Positions 23,246 through 31,435 of a DNA stretch of 32,220 bases are shown piece after piece; the first letter of the stretch is position 1; every line of letters starts with the position of its first letter. The DNA is from an uncultured Porphyromonadaceae bacterium (lineage in GTDB: Bacteria > Bacteroidota > Bacteroidia > Bacteroidales > Muribaculaceae): the NCBI GenBank assembly GCA_947174915.1, contig CAMWKV010000007.1, positions 1 through 32,220 of the forward strand, given 5' to 3'. The notes beneath the pieces are model-generated. The model saw only the letters and a list, made by a program, of their open reading frames with translations. It did not search any database and had not been told where the DNA came from. Position numbers and translations under genes: made by a program.

Positions 23246-24603
23246 AGAGTGCTGAATTTATAAGCGAAGCCGATGGAGAGTATCTCCTTGACCTGCAACT
23301 TCTTCCACGAAGGATCATCACATGCCGGAGTAGCGCTGTCGTAGCGCAGATGGGCATAGATCTGTGTGGTGAGGAAGCGGTTGATTTCGAATTGAAGAGT
23401 GTTCTCCCAGTCCACCTGAGCACTGTCATAGTCCGTGAACATGAACATGTGCGATGTGAAGCCGATATTGTGACAAATCTTCCAGAAGAACTTAAGGTCG
23501 GCGCTCGAACCGAACTTGCTCTTGGTATGTCGACCGGCCTCTATATTATAGAGAGTCGCATCGATAGCATCGTTGATACAAGTCTTCAGGTTGTACGACA
23601 GAGGCGACATGGAAGCGTCGAAGGTAACAGTCTTTTTGGCGTTGGCATAGTTGTAAGTCATACCGATACCGAGGTTCAACTCACCGGGTGAGAGGAAGGC
23701 CGAGCGCATATCGTGCGAATTGGAGTTGTACGAATTGAGCAACTGAGTCTTGAACTGACCCGTGAACGAGTAGTACCATCTGCGGGCAGCCTTGACACCA
23801 AAGGTAGTGTTGACCTGGAACACATCATCCGAGATATTGTATGCATGGATACTGTCGTCCGGAGCGTTGTTGAGGCCGAGCTTGTACTGAGCCGTTGTCT
23901 CGAAGAGCAGATTCGGATGATACTCCGTATTGAGCTTCACGTTGTAGAGGATATTCGCCAGCATGTTGAGGTTGTTGTTGCCGCCCTGATACCAGTTGGG
24001 CGACACATAGGCCTGCGAGAACTGGAGCGAGGCCGTGAAGGTACGCAACCAATGACGCTTCTTGACGGGCGCCACATCAATCTTAGCCGGGCCGTCGGCA
24101 GCCGTCGGCAGCTCGGTGAAGGATATCGTATGCTTGGCAGGGTCCACCTGAGCATAGTAGCGCTTGGGAGCCTCCGGCAGCAGATTCACATTGTAGGGGA
24201 CGCGCTCGGGATAGTTCGTATAGAGATACTTCTGCATCTCCTTCTCGCGGCGACTCAGGGCATTTTCACTCTCTATCCATTCCATACCCTCCACGCCGGA
24301 GAAATCGGGAGTGAAAGGGTTGTATTCATCCGTGAACTCATAGCCGGTGAATACGGACGGCATGAAGAATACCGGTGGCAGGGCACGCCCTGAGGTAAGC
24401 AGCTCGTAGCCATTCATATCTACGGTGTCGAGGTAGGCGTTGAGCTCCTCTACGCTGCGCGTGGCAGGGACTGTATCGCTGTCTGCCGCAGCATATTGGA
24501 CTTTGGCGGGGAAGTCGTACACCGGTCGTAGCGCCGGAGAAGCAAAGACGGACGAGATGCTGAACAGACTGAGGCAGGCAATAAGGGTGCGGAGGGTGTT
24601 CAT
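23242..24603 (-). CDS. DUF3078-like outer-membrane beta-barrel protein
   Basis: 453 residues from MNTLRTLIACLSLFSISSVFA (ATG 24603), a good signal peptide; the ORF-track start 34 codons earlier precedes it and is rejected. The C-terminal 280 residues read as a beta barrel with paired strands: FSQAYVSPNWYQGGNNNLNML, typical of DUF3078, then NPNLLFETTAQYKLGLNN-like segments and a final LSIGFAYKFSTL. The N-terminal 140 residues are a periplasmic or linker region. The substrate is not known. Cotranscribed with menG upstream (34-base gap) and coupled to the 169-residue gene downstream. Confidence 0.85.
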   Translation of the reverse strand: MNTLRTLIACLSLFSISSVFASPALRPVYDFPAKVQYAAADSDTVPATRSVEELNAYLDTVDMNGYELLTSGRALPPVFFMPSVFTGYEFTDEYNPFTPDFSGVEGMEWIESENALSRREKEMQKYLYTNYPERVPYNVNLLPEAPKRYYAQVDPAKHTISFTELPTAADGPAKIDVAPVKKRHWLRTFTASLQFSQAYVSPNWYQGGNNNLNMLANILYNVKLNTEYHPNLLFETTAQYKLGLNNAPDDSIHAYNISDDVFQVNTTFGVKAARRWYYSFTGQFKTQLLNSYNSNSHDMRSAFLSPGELNLGIGMTYNYANAKKTVTFDASMSPLSYNLKTCINDAIDATLYNIEAGRHTKSKFGSSADLKFFWKICHNIGFTSHMFMFTDYDSAQVDWENTLQFEINRFLTTQIYAHLRYDSATPACDDPSWKKLQVKEILSIGFAYKFSTL

Positions 24604-24637
24604 GTGATGATAGTTATGCTGAGGATTGAGTGAGGAA

Positions 24638-25381
24638 TTATTGTGATGGTTTGCGGGCGGTGTAGAGGATACATGCACCCGGCACGAGTGACCGGTAGCG
24701 GGCATCGACGAATCCGGCCTCCTCCATCAGTCTGCACATATCGGCGCGCTGCGGCGCAGCCTTGATGCTATCCAGGAGGTAGGTATAGGCCTTCCTGTCG
24801 CCGGCTACCAAGCGTCCGGCAATGGGTATGAGTGTGCGAGTATACAAGGCGTAGAACGGGCGCAGTAGCGCCGAGGCGGGCACAGACAGCTCGAGTACGG
24901 CCACCATACCGCCGGGGCGTAGCAGGCGGTACATCTCGCTATAGCCGGCACCGATGTCGGCGAAGTTGCGCACGCCGTAGGCCACCGTCAGGGCATCGCA
25001 GCAGGCATCGGGCAGGGCGGTAGCCGTACAGTCGGCGGCGGCGAAGTCCACGCGCTTGCCTTGCGGCACTGCGGCAGCCTTGCGACGCGCCTCAGCGAGC
25101 ATACCCTCGCTGATGTCGAGGCCTGTGATGTGCGCCGACGGTATGGCGCGTGCCAGGGCCAGCGCAACATCCCCCGTACCTGTGGCCATATCCACGATAT
25201 CGGCAGGAGCGGCACCAGCCACAGCATTCACGAGGGCGTGGAGCCACAGACGGTCCAGCCCGAAGGTCATGGCGCGGTTCATGAGGTCGTAGGCCGGCGC
25301 TATGCCGTCGAACATATCCTCCACCTGCGCCTTCTTCGAACGCTCGTCCTCGTAGGGATTTATCTGTTCTACCTTATTCAT
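24638..25381 (-). CDS. menG: Demethylmenaquinone methyltransferase (MenG/UbiE)
   Basis: Converts demethylmenaquinone to menaquinone with S-adenosylmethionine, the last step of respiratory quinone synthesis. The start MNKVEQINPYEDERSKKAQV (25381) is used; the ORF track adds six codons. Motifs are MFDGIAPAYDLMNRAMTFG, the SAM-binding DMATGTGDVAL, LDISEGML, DALTVAYGVRNFAD and EMYRLLRPGGMVAVLE. The 247-residue length is normal. It follows purC by 21 bases, in the conserved Bacteroidales order phoH-purC-menG. In many relatives the next gene is aroE; here it is a DUF3078-type barrel gene. Confidence 0.94.
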   Translation of the reverse strand: MNKVEQINPYEDERSKKAQVEDMFDGIAPAYDLMNRAMTFGLDRLWLHALVNAVAGAAPADIVDMATGTGDVALALARAIPSAHITGLDISEGMLAEARRKAAAVPQGKRVDFAAADCTATALPDACCDALTVAYGVRNFADIGAGYSEMYRLLRPGGMVAVLELSVPASALLRPFYALYTRTLIPIAGRLVAGDRKAYTYLLDSIKAAPQRADMCRLMEEAGFVDARYRSLVPGACILYTARKPSQ

Positions 25382-25402
25382 TTCTACGCCCTTGAGCACG
25401 TA

Positions 25403-26353
25403 TTATTCGTGTACGGTGGCGAGGAAGTCGAGCACACCAGTCTCTATGCGCTTCTCAGCGGCGGCATCGTCGCTGGCGGGCACGAACTTAAGACCGGTCA
25501 CATGCTCGTAGAGCTCAATATAACGCTCGGAGATAGAGCGGCATACCTCCTCGGTCATCTCGGGTACCTTCTCGCCGGGACGCCCCATGAAACCGTTCTC
25601 CATGAGCCACTGGCGCACGAATTCCTTGGAGAGCTGACGCTGAGGCTTGCCAGCGGCGAAGAGCTCGGCATAACTGTCGGCGTAGAAGTAGCGGCTGCTG
25701 TCGGGGGTATGGATTTCGTCGATAAGAATCACCTTGCCGTCGTGCTTGCCGAATTCGTACTTGGTGTCGACGAGTATGAGACCCTTCTCGGCAGCCATCT
25801 TGGTGCCTATCTCGAAGAGGCGGCGGGTGTAAGCCTCCATCTGAGCATATTCCTCGGCGGTGGCAAGACCCTGAGCGATGATATCGGCGGGAGCAATATT
25901 CATGTCGTGACCCTCATCGGCCTTGGTGGTGGGAGTGATGATGGGTTCGGAGAGCTTCTCGTTCTCATGCAGACCTTCGGGGAGAGTCACGCCGCAGATG
26001 GTACGGTTGCCGGCGGCATAATCGCGCCAGGCACTACCTGCGAGGTAGCCGCGGATGATCATCTCCACACGGAATCCCTCGGCACGAACGCCGGCGGTGA
26101 CCATGGGGTCGACCTCGGCAAGTTTCCAGTTCGGTATCTCGGCAGCGGTGGCATCAAGGAAGTAGTTGGCAATCTGGTTGAGAACCTGACCCTTGTAGGG
26201 GATACCCTTGGGGAGCACAACGTCGAAGGCCGATATACGGTCCGTTGCAATCATCACCAGAAGATCGTCGCCGATAGAATATACGTCGCGAACCTTACCG
26301 TGGTAAACACCTGTCTGTGCGGGGAAGTGGAAGTCTGTGTATGTGAGTGACAT
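25403..26353 (-). CDS. purC: Phosphoribosylaminoimidazole-succinocarboxamide synthase
   Basis: PurC joins aspartate to CAIR with ATP to make SAICAR in purine synthesis. Seen motifs are [49 protein letters not shown] and [14 protein letters not shown]. The 316-residue length matches the longer Bacteroidetes/eukaryote-like PurC type. It starts at [15 protein letters not shown]. It lies between phoH (84-base gap) and menG (21-base gap) on one strand. Confidence 0.97.
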   Translation of the reverse strand: MSLTYTDFHFPAQTGVYHGKVRDVYSIGDDLLVMIATDRISAFDVVLPKGIPYKGQVLNQIANYFLDATAAEIPNWKLAEVDPMVTAGVRAEGFRVEMIIRGYLAGSAWRDYAAGNRTICGVTLPEGLHENEKLSEPIITPTTKADEGHDMNIAPADIIAQGLATAEEYAQMEAYTRRLFEIGTKMAAEKGLILVDTKYEFGKHDGKVILIDEIHTPDSSRYFYADSYAELFAAGKPQRQLSKEFVRQWLMENGFMGRPGEKVPEMTEEVCRSISERYIELYEHVTGLKFVPASDDAAAEKRIETGVLDFLATVHE

Positions 26354-26437
26354 AGCTGAATTATGTTTTGTGTTGTCTTTTGTTGTTCTTTTGGAGGCAA
26401 CTCTTCCGTGACGGAGGCTGCTATGATAGATAAGAGC

Positions 26438-27448
26438 TCAGTCGTCGGATGAATTTTCTTCGTTGGACTCCTCGCGGGCAACTTCCTTGCCGGCCTTTGC
26501 GAGAGCCTTCATCTCGGCATCATGACGCTCGTAGGCCTCCACAATACGCTGCACCAGGCTGTGACGCACGATGTCTTTCTTAGCGAATTCCACCTGGCCC
26601 ACCCCCGGCACATCGCGCAGAATCTTGAGAGCCTGTATCAGGCCCGACTGCGAACGGCTCGGAAGGTCTATCTGTGTCACGTCACCCGTCACCACCATCT
26701 TGGCATTCATACCCAGACGGGTGAGGAACATCTTGATCTGCTGTACGGTAGTATTCTGCGCTTCGTCGAGGACAATGACAGCATCGTTGAGTGTGCGACC
26801 ACGCATGAAGGCAAGTGGCGCTATCTGTATCACCTTCGTCTCCATATATTCGCGGAGCTTGATCTGCGGTATCATATCCTCCAGCGCATCGTAGAGTGGC
26901 TGCAGATACGGGTCAATTTTGTCCTTCATGTCGCCGGGGAGGAAACCGAGTTTCTCACCCGCTTCCACGGCCGGACGGCTCAGAATGATCTTGCGCACTT
27001 CGCGGTTCTTGAGCGCACGCACGGCAAGAGCTATGGCAATATACGTCTTGCCCGTACCGGCGGGACCCATGGCGAAAGTGAGATCATTCTTCTCGAAACT
27101 CTCCACAAGATCCTGCTGACGGGGATTGCGGGCACTGATAGGCTTGCCGTTGATACCGTAGATGATGACACCGTCGCGGCGCAACTCCTTGGGAGCCTCA
27201 CCCTTGATAGTGTCGATGATAACCTCTTCGGTAAGGGTATTGTAGTGCTCGGCGTATGAGCAGAGCTCCTTCATTTTTTTCTCGAAGTCGGCAGTCTCAT
27301 TCTCCTCGCCGACCACACGAATCACCGACCCTCGAGCCGAGATACGCAGCTTCGGGTAGAGATTTTTGATAAGTTGCATGTGGGCGTTATTGACGCCGTA
27401 GAAGCACTGAGGGTCGACTGAATCGATTATTACTATTCGTTCTATCAT
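26438..27448 (-). CDS. PhoH-like ATPase
   Basis: A 336-residue PhoH-family P-loop protein starting MIERIVIIDSVDPQ (27448); the ORF-track extension by ten codons runs through a hairpin and is rejected. The N-terminal domain is KH-like (about 1-90). Walker A is FAMGPAGTGKTYIA (about 128), followed by SRPAVEAGEKLGFLPGD, Walker B VIVLDEAQNTT, and VTGDVTQIDLP. The family is linked to RNA metabolism and often accompanies ybeY; no ybeY is in view. The acidic C-terminus (EESNEENSSDD) is short. The 5' untranslated region carries a stable hairpin followed by a T-rich run. Confidence 0.93.
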   Translation of the reverse strand: MIERIVIIDSVDPQCFYGVNNAHMQLIKNLYPKLRISARGSVIRVVGEENETADFEKKMKELCSYAEHYNTLTEEVIIDTIKGEAPKELRRDGVIIYGINGKPISARNPRQQDLVESFEKNDLTFAMGPAGTGKTYIAIALAVRALKNREVRKIILSRPAVEAGEKLGFLPGDMKDKIDPYLQPLYDALEDMIPQIKLREYMETKVIQIAPLAFMRGRTLNDAVIVLDEAQNTTVQQIKMFLTRLGMNAKMVVTGDVTQIDLPSRSQSGLIQALKILRDVPGVGQVEFAKKDIVRHSLVQRIVEAYERHDAEMKALAKAGKEVAREESNEENSSDD

Positions 27449-27458
27449 ATAAAAAGAA

Positions 27459-27497
27459 TCGCAACGGGTGCTATACACCCTTGCGACTGCAAATTTA
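27459..27497 (-). promoter_or_regulatory. phoH -7 box and 5' UTR hairpin
   Basis: TAAATTTG (27490-27497, minus strand) is a -7 box. Directly downstream, TCGCAA-GGGTG / CACCC-G-TTGCGA forms an 11-base-pair stem with one bulge (27459-27486), then ATTCTTTTT leads into the ATG. Transcription should begin at about the base of the hairpin. It may act as an attenuator or as a 5' RNA stabiliser. Confidence 0.55.
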
Positions 27498-27609
27498 CGA
27501 TAAAATCACGAATAAACCACCACCCCACCACGACATAATCACTCCGGACTCCCAATAAAACTTTACCCCTATTGATTCTAATGTCTGAAGGGCTCTTTCT
27601 TTTGCCGGG

Positions 27610-27903
27610 TCAGAGTATTGTGATGGCATCGCGTGTGATTTGTTTGAGGAAAGGTGGTGAGAGATGGGCGTGACGTCGCACCAGATCTACAGAAGTATGG
27701 AGCAGTTGTTCGAGAAAATCTTTCAGTGCCGACATCAAAAAAATCTTCGGTGGCATATCCACCAAGATATCAACATCACTGTCAGTGCGATAGTCTCCGC
27801 GAGCCATTGAGCCGAAAATACACAGACCGGTGACTCCGAATTCAGATTGAATTCGAGGCATATTCTCATTCAGCAGCCTTATACATTCGTGCGGTGTACA
27901 CAT
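27610..27903 (-). CDS. MntA-like minimal nucleotidyltransferase, orphan
   Basis: A 97-residue member of the minimal nucleotidyltransferase (MNT) group. Residues 29-49 read IFGSMARGDYRTDSDVDILVD, the GSxARGxxxxxSDxDLxV motif with both metal-binding Asp residues. In MntA-HepT systems this protein adenylylates and inactivates the HepT toxin, but no HepT frame is visible on either side, so it is an orphan, or acts on something else. It has its own promoter, and an inverted repeat overlaps it. Confidence 0.85.
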   Translation of the reverse strand: MCTPHECIRLLNENMPRIQSEFGVTGLCIFGSMARGDYRTDSDVDILVDMPPKIFLMSALKDFLEQLLHTSVDLVRRHAHLSPPFLKQITRDAITIL

Positions 27904-27941
27904 AGTCTGATTTCTCTGAGCTGATTTTTTACTCTCTCCCG

Positions 27942-27987
27942 CAAAGGTAATGTTTTTTTAACAATAGAACAATTATTCATTACCTTT
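27942..27987. promoter_or_regulatory. Promoter and inverted repeat upstream of the MNT gene
   Basis: Minus strand: TTG, 20 bases, TACCTTTG (27942-27949). The perfect ten-base inverted repeat AAAGGTAATG (27943-27952) / CATTACCTTT (27978-27987) includes the -7 box. It could be an operator, though the second arm also resembles an outward -7 box. Confidence 0.6.
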
Positions 27988-28060
27988 CGGATATAAAGTA
28001 TCTGAGCATTTCAAATAAGTTGACCGAAACGGTGGGCGAGCGCGAATTTCAGGCCCGGAA

Positions 28061-28123
28061 CTTGCCGATATCGGCAAGTTTTGACTATATTTGCATCATA
28101 TTTAATACAAATTCTTGCCGATA
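28061..28123 (+). promoter_or_regulatory. Fic gene promoter with palindromic operator
   Basis: CTTGCCGATATCGGCAAG (28061-28078) is a perfect 18-base palindrome that contains the -33 TTG (28062-28064), 21 bases before the -7 box TATATTTG (28086-28093). A second half-site, CTTGCCGATA (28114-28123), ends one base before the ATG. The layout fits repression by a DNA-binding protein. Confidence 0.75.
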
Positions 28124-28124
28124 G

Positions 28125-29015
28125 ATGGAATATATCTCAGTAAAAGAATGGGCAGCGAGCCATGGAGTATCTGAACGTACGGCTCGTAACTACTGTGCTC
28201 AAGGTAAAATCGACGGCGCACGCTTAATAGGAAAGACATGGAATATCCCCGTCGACGCTGCCTTACCTCAGCGCAGGAAAAAGAGTAATATATCTCCATT
28301 ACTGGCAACCTTGAAGGAGCAAAAGGCAGCCCGAATCAAAGGTAATATTTACCATCGTGTACAGATAGACCTTACATATAATTCAAATCACATAGAGGGT
28401 AGCCGACTCACCCATGATCAGACTCGTTTTATTTTTGAGACAAATACTATCGGTTCTCCCGACGGTCCTGTAAATGTTGATGACATCATCGAAACGACTA
28501 ATCATTTCCGAGTCATAGATTATATAATAGATACAGCCGAGGAGCCTCTTACGGAAGCATATATAAAGTATCTTCACTTTCTTCTGAAGTCCGGCACTTC
28601 TGATGAACGCAAAGATTGGTTCAAGGTTGGAGACTACAAAATGCTACCCAATGAGGTGGGAGGTATGGATACAGTAGCACCTGAGAATGTAGGAAAGGAG
28701 ATTCGAAAATTACTGAAGGAGTACAACGCCCGCAAGTATCCAACATTTGAGGATATACTTGACTTCCATCAACGGTTTGAAGCTATCCATCCATTTCAGG
28801 ACGGTAATGGGCGTGTAGGACGGTTGATAATGTTCCGCGAATGTCTAAGGCTCGGATATGTACCTTTTATCATCACTGATAGCTTGAAGATGTTCTACTA
28901 TACCGGGCTACGCAATTGGCCCGATATCAAAGGTTATCTGATGGACACCTGCCTGTCGGCACAGGACAGTTTTAAACTACTCTTAGACAAATTCCGAATC
29001 AAATATAAGGACTAA
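28125..29015 (+). CDS. Fic-family AMP-transferase with N-terminal HTH
   Basis: A 296-residue Fic protein. Fic enzymes usually transfer AMP from ATP to a hydroxyl of a target protein. The catalytic motif HPFQDGNGRVGR (about 222-233) is complete. The auto-inhibitory motif SNHIEG (about 87-92) fits (S/T)xxxE(G/N) and lies N-terminal to it, as in class II Fic proteins, whose Glu blocks ATP binding. Residues 1-45 (ISVKEWAASHGVSERTARNY, GKIDGARLIGKTWNIP) are an excisionase/MerR-like helix-turn-helix. The palindrome covering its promoter suggests that the protein represses its own gene. The target is unknown. It lies immediately upstream of the oriC region. Confidence 0.9.
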   Translation: MEYISVKEWAASHGVSERTARNYCAQGKIDGARLIGKTWNIPVDAALPQRRKKSNISPLLATLKEQKAARIKGNIYHRVQIDLTYNSNHIEGSRLTHDQTRFIFETNTIGSPDGPVNVDDIIETTNHFRVIDYIIDTAEEPLTEAYIKYLHFLLKSGTSDERKDWFKVGDYKMLPNEVGGMDTVAPENVGKEIRKLLKEYNARKYPTFEDILDFHQRFEAIHPFQDGNGRVGRLIMFRECLRLGYVPFIITDSLKMFYYTGLRNWPDIKGYLMDTCLSAQDSFKLLLDKFRIKYKD

Positions 29016-29036
29016 GGGCATGCCCCTTCTCCGTAC

Positions 29037-29178
29037 TTCTCTGCGGTGGGAGGCCTTTCTTCTGTTACCACAGTTTGCAGCGGCGGGGGCACTCCTCGCC
29101 TTTTTTCTATCACCACACTCTGCGGCCGGGGGACTTTATTATTTTATGATTACTTTTCAGTCGCGGCGGGGGCCCCGG
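29037..29178 (+). repeat. Degenerate ~40-base tandem repeats with a G-rich core
   Basis: Four cores similar to GCGGCGGGGG begin at about 29043, 29080, 29122 and 29163, spaced 37-42 bases apart. Between them are T/C-rich, ACCACA-containing segments. The short ORFs predicted here show no protein features. Confidence 0.5.
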
Positions 29179-29467
29179 CTTTTTCTTTTCGGGATTTGCT
29201 TTTTCACTTTTCGACAATTATCAACAGCTCTTTTTTATTATTTCGTTTTTAGTTTAAAAAAATCATTTTTTCAATGAAATCTCATCAAGAATAATAAAGG
29301 CTGTTGAAACCTTCGATAAGTTTAGAGGCTAATATTTGCTTTTTGTACTTATTGATTATCCGACGAGGGTTACTTACAACTTATCTACAGTTATCAACAG
29401 TCTGTGTGTTGAAATTAATAAATTGTTTTATAGACGATTAGACGATATTCAATGGCCGTTGAGATAT

Positions 29468-29495
29468 AGTTATCAACAGTATGTAGATAAGTGTT
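29468..29495 (+). repeat. 28-base oriC direct repeat, copy 1 (paired DnaA boxes)
   Basis: A DnaA box TTATCAACA, three bases, and an inverted box TGTAGATAA within a 28-base unit repeated exactly at 29999-30026. Confidence 0.85.
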
Positions 29496-29742
29496 GATGT
29501 TGATATTTTGATAAGTGAAAAATGGTAGAAAAACGTTCATAACCGTCCTTTTTCCTGTTGAAAAGGCCATGATAAGTAGTGAGAAAAAAGTGCCGTAAAA
29601 ATTTGGAAATCGCCGACCATTAGTGGCTTATAACATTTAGGGTCTCAATCCAAATAAAGTTGTTGGTAACTTATCATCGCTTATCAACAGACTTATCAAC
29701 AGACATTGTCAACAAGTATGGAGCGACTGCTTCCGGGAGATG

Positions 29743-29857
29743 TTCTCTGCGTGTCTCTGCTCCTCTGCTGGCCTCTGCGTGAGACAAATTTTTCGGGCGT
29801 CATTCGGGAGCGCTACATGGAATTGGCTCACGCAGAGGAGCAGAGACATGCGGAGAA
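29743..29857. repeat. Long inverted repeat inside the origin region
   Basis: Arms 29743-29768 and 29832-29857 match in inverted orientation at 24 of 26 positions. A 12-base inner pair (29772-29783, 29827-29838) offers an alternative fold. It interrupts two DnaA-box clusters and resembles a mobile palindromic repeat unit, not a gene; the ORF at 29706-29984 runs through it. Confidence 0.65.
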
Positions 29858-29998
29858 TTATGAAACAGTATCGTGGCCGGAGGAAGCTCTTGACGGGTAT
29901 CGGGCTACGGTGTTATCTACAGCTTTATCTACAAGTTATCAACAATACCTTCCGATAATAAATAGCTATTATTCAAACGAATAATAAAATACAAGTGA

Positions 29999-30026
29999 AG
30001 TTATCAACAGTATGTAGATAAGTGTT
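29999..30026 (+). repeat. 28-base oriC direct repeat, copy 2 (paired DnaA boxes)
   Basis: Exact copy of 29468-29495, at the right edge of the origin. Confidence 0.85.
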
Positions 30027-30143
30027 TGTCGACAAGTGTTGACAGTTGTAGACAGTAGATGTAGGAGGCTAATGTGACAAAATTGATCCATGGAGTAAAA
30101 GATATTTAACGCGCTTGAAATGGATAGTTTAATGATTATTCAT

Positions 30144-30151
30144 TATTTTTG
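30144..30151 (+). promoter_or_regulatory. -7 box upstream of proA
   Basis: TATTTTTG matches TAnnTTTG, 19 bases before the proA ATG. A TTG at 30115 is 26 bases away, longer than usual. Confidence 0.5.
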
Positions 30152-30170
30152 CGTGCTAATAATAAATCTT

Positions 30171-31400
30171 ATGGATTTTTCCACATCCCGCCGGGCAGCG
30201 AGCGCCCTGGCTACATATAAGAAAGAAGATATCGACAGACTGTTGATAACTCTTGCGGATGCTATCGAATCGCGCCGCGCCGCTATCCTCGCCGCCAATG
30301 CAGAGGACTGCGCCGCTATGCGCAGCGATGACAGTCGCTACGACCGTCTGCTCCTCACCCCCGAAAGAATATCCGACATCGCCGACGGTATCCGCACCGT
30401 AGCCGCTCTGCCGTCGCCCCTCGACATAATCCTCGACAGTTCCACCCGTCCCAACGGCATGACGATACGTCGGGTCACCGTACCCTTCGGCGTGATAGGC
30501 GTCATCTTCGAAGCACGTCCCAATGTGGTGTTCGACGTCTTCGCCCTCACCTTCAAGGCCGGTAGCGCCTGTGTGCTCAAGGCCGGCCACGAAGCTGCCG
30601 CTACAGCAGCAGCCGAGGTAGCTGTTATTCGCGAAGTACTCCGTGACGCCGGTCTGCCGGCCGACTGTGTCGTCCTCCTCCCCGACGGCCACGAAACCGC
30701 CGACGAGATGATGCACGCCCGCGGTGACATAGACCTCCTGATACCGCGTGGCAGCCGACGACTCATCGACTACGTACGCGAACATGCCACAGTACCCGTC
30801 ATAGAGACCGGCGCCGGTGTGTGCCACACTTACTTCCACGCCTCCGGCGACATCGCCACCGGCCGCGACGTCATCTTCAACGCCAAAACGCGCCGCGTGG
30901 GTGTATGCAATGCCATGGACTGTCTGCTCATAGACCGCTCCCGGCTAACTGAGCTGCCCGCTATCTGCTACCGGCTCGCCGACCGTCACGTCGAACTCTA
31001 TGCCGACGAAGCCGCGTATGATGCCCTCGACGGTGCCTACCCCTACCTCCGACATGCTACCGAGGCAGATAATGGCCGCGAATGGCTCGACTACAAGATG
31101 ACCGTCATCACAGTCGATGATATTGATGCCGCCATAGCCTACATCGACCGTTACGGTTCGCGCCACAGCGAGTGTATCATCGCCGAGACAGCCGATGCCG
31201 TGGAGCGTTTCATGCGTCTGGTGGATGCCGCCTGCGTATACGCCAATGTCAGCACCGCCTTCACCGACGGCGGACAGTTCGGCTTCGGCGCCGAGATAGG
31301 CATATCCACACAGAAACTACACGCCCGAGGCCCCATGGCTCTCCGCGAATTATGTACATATAAGTACCTCATCAGCGGCGCAGGACAGACGCGCCCCTGA
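30171..31400 (+). CDS. proA: Gamma-glutamyl phosphate reductase
   Basis: ProA reduces gamma-glutamyl phosphate to glutamate-5-semialdehyde with NADPH, the second step of proline synthesis. The start MDFSTSRRAASALATYKK (30171) is used; the ORF track begins 17 codons earlier, before the -7 box. Motifs are VPFGVIGVIFEARPNVVFDV, CVLKAGHEA, LLIPRGSRRLIDYV, ETGAGVCHTY and RVGVCNAMDCLLI with the catalytic Cys (about 244), then HARGPMALRELCTYKY. The 409-residue length is normal. Its kinase partner proB is about 18.5 kb upstream. The endonuclease I gene follows after 35 bases. Confidence 0.95.
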   Translation: MDFSTSRRAASALATYKKEDIDRLLITLADAIESRRAAILAANAEDCAAMRSDDSRYDRLLLTPERISDIADGIRTVAALPSPLDIILDSSTRPNGMTIRRVTVPFGVIGVIFEARPNVVFDVFALTFKAGSACVLKAGHEAAATAAAEVAVIREVLRDAGLPADCVVLLPDGHETADEMMHARGDIDLLIPRGSRRLIDYVREHATVPVIETGAGVCHTYFHASGDIATGRDVIFNAKTRRVGVCNAMDCLLIDRSRLTELPAICYRLADRHVELYADEAAYDALDGAYPYLRHATEADNGREWLDYKMTVITVDDIDAAIAYIDRYGSRHSECIIAETADAVERFMRLVDAACVYANVSTAFTDGGQFGFGAEIGISTQKLHARGPMALRELCTYKYLISGAGQTRP

Positions 31401-31435
31401 CTACCATCGAACACACCAAACACAGCATATTTGCC

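Larger units (their letters stand above)
29218..30021 (+). other. Candidate chromosomal replication origin (oriC)
   Basis: Twelve exact DnaA boxes TTATC(A/T)ACA: plus strand at 29218, 29381, 29391, 29470, 29681, 29693, 29913, 29925, 29936 and 30001; minus strand at 29482 and 30013. Several one-mismatch boxes are nearby (for example 29498, 29706, 30026). AT-rich stretches suited to unwinding lie at about 29227-29275 and 29945-29998. No gene is supported in 29016-30170. The surroundings are Fic on the left and proA on the right; dnaA is not in view. The clustering is far above chance, so an origin is the best reading. Confidence 0.85.

Noticed and set aside
23713-24393. 226-residue plus-strand ORF
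   Set aside because: Antisense to the DUF3078-like barrel gene.
25061-26350. 429-residue plus-strand ORF
   Set aside because: It lies antisense to purC and menG, whose motifs are unmistakable; long shadow frames are expected in GC-rich coding DNA.
29020-29277. 85-residue ORF right of fic
   Set aside because: It overlaps G-rich tandem repeats and the first DnaA box; composition is low-complexity.
29706-29984. 92-residue ORF inside the origin
   Set aside because: It runs through DnaA boxes and an inverted repeat, and has no promoter or domain.
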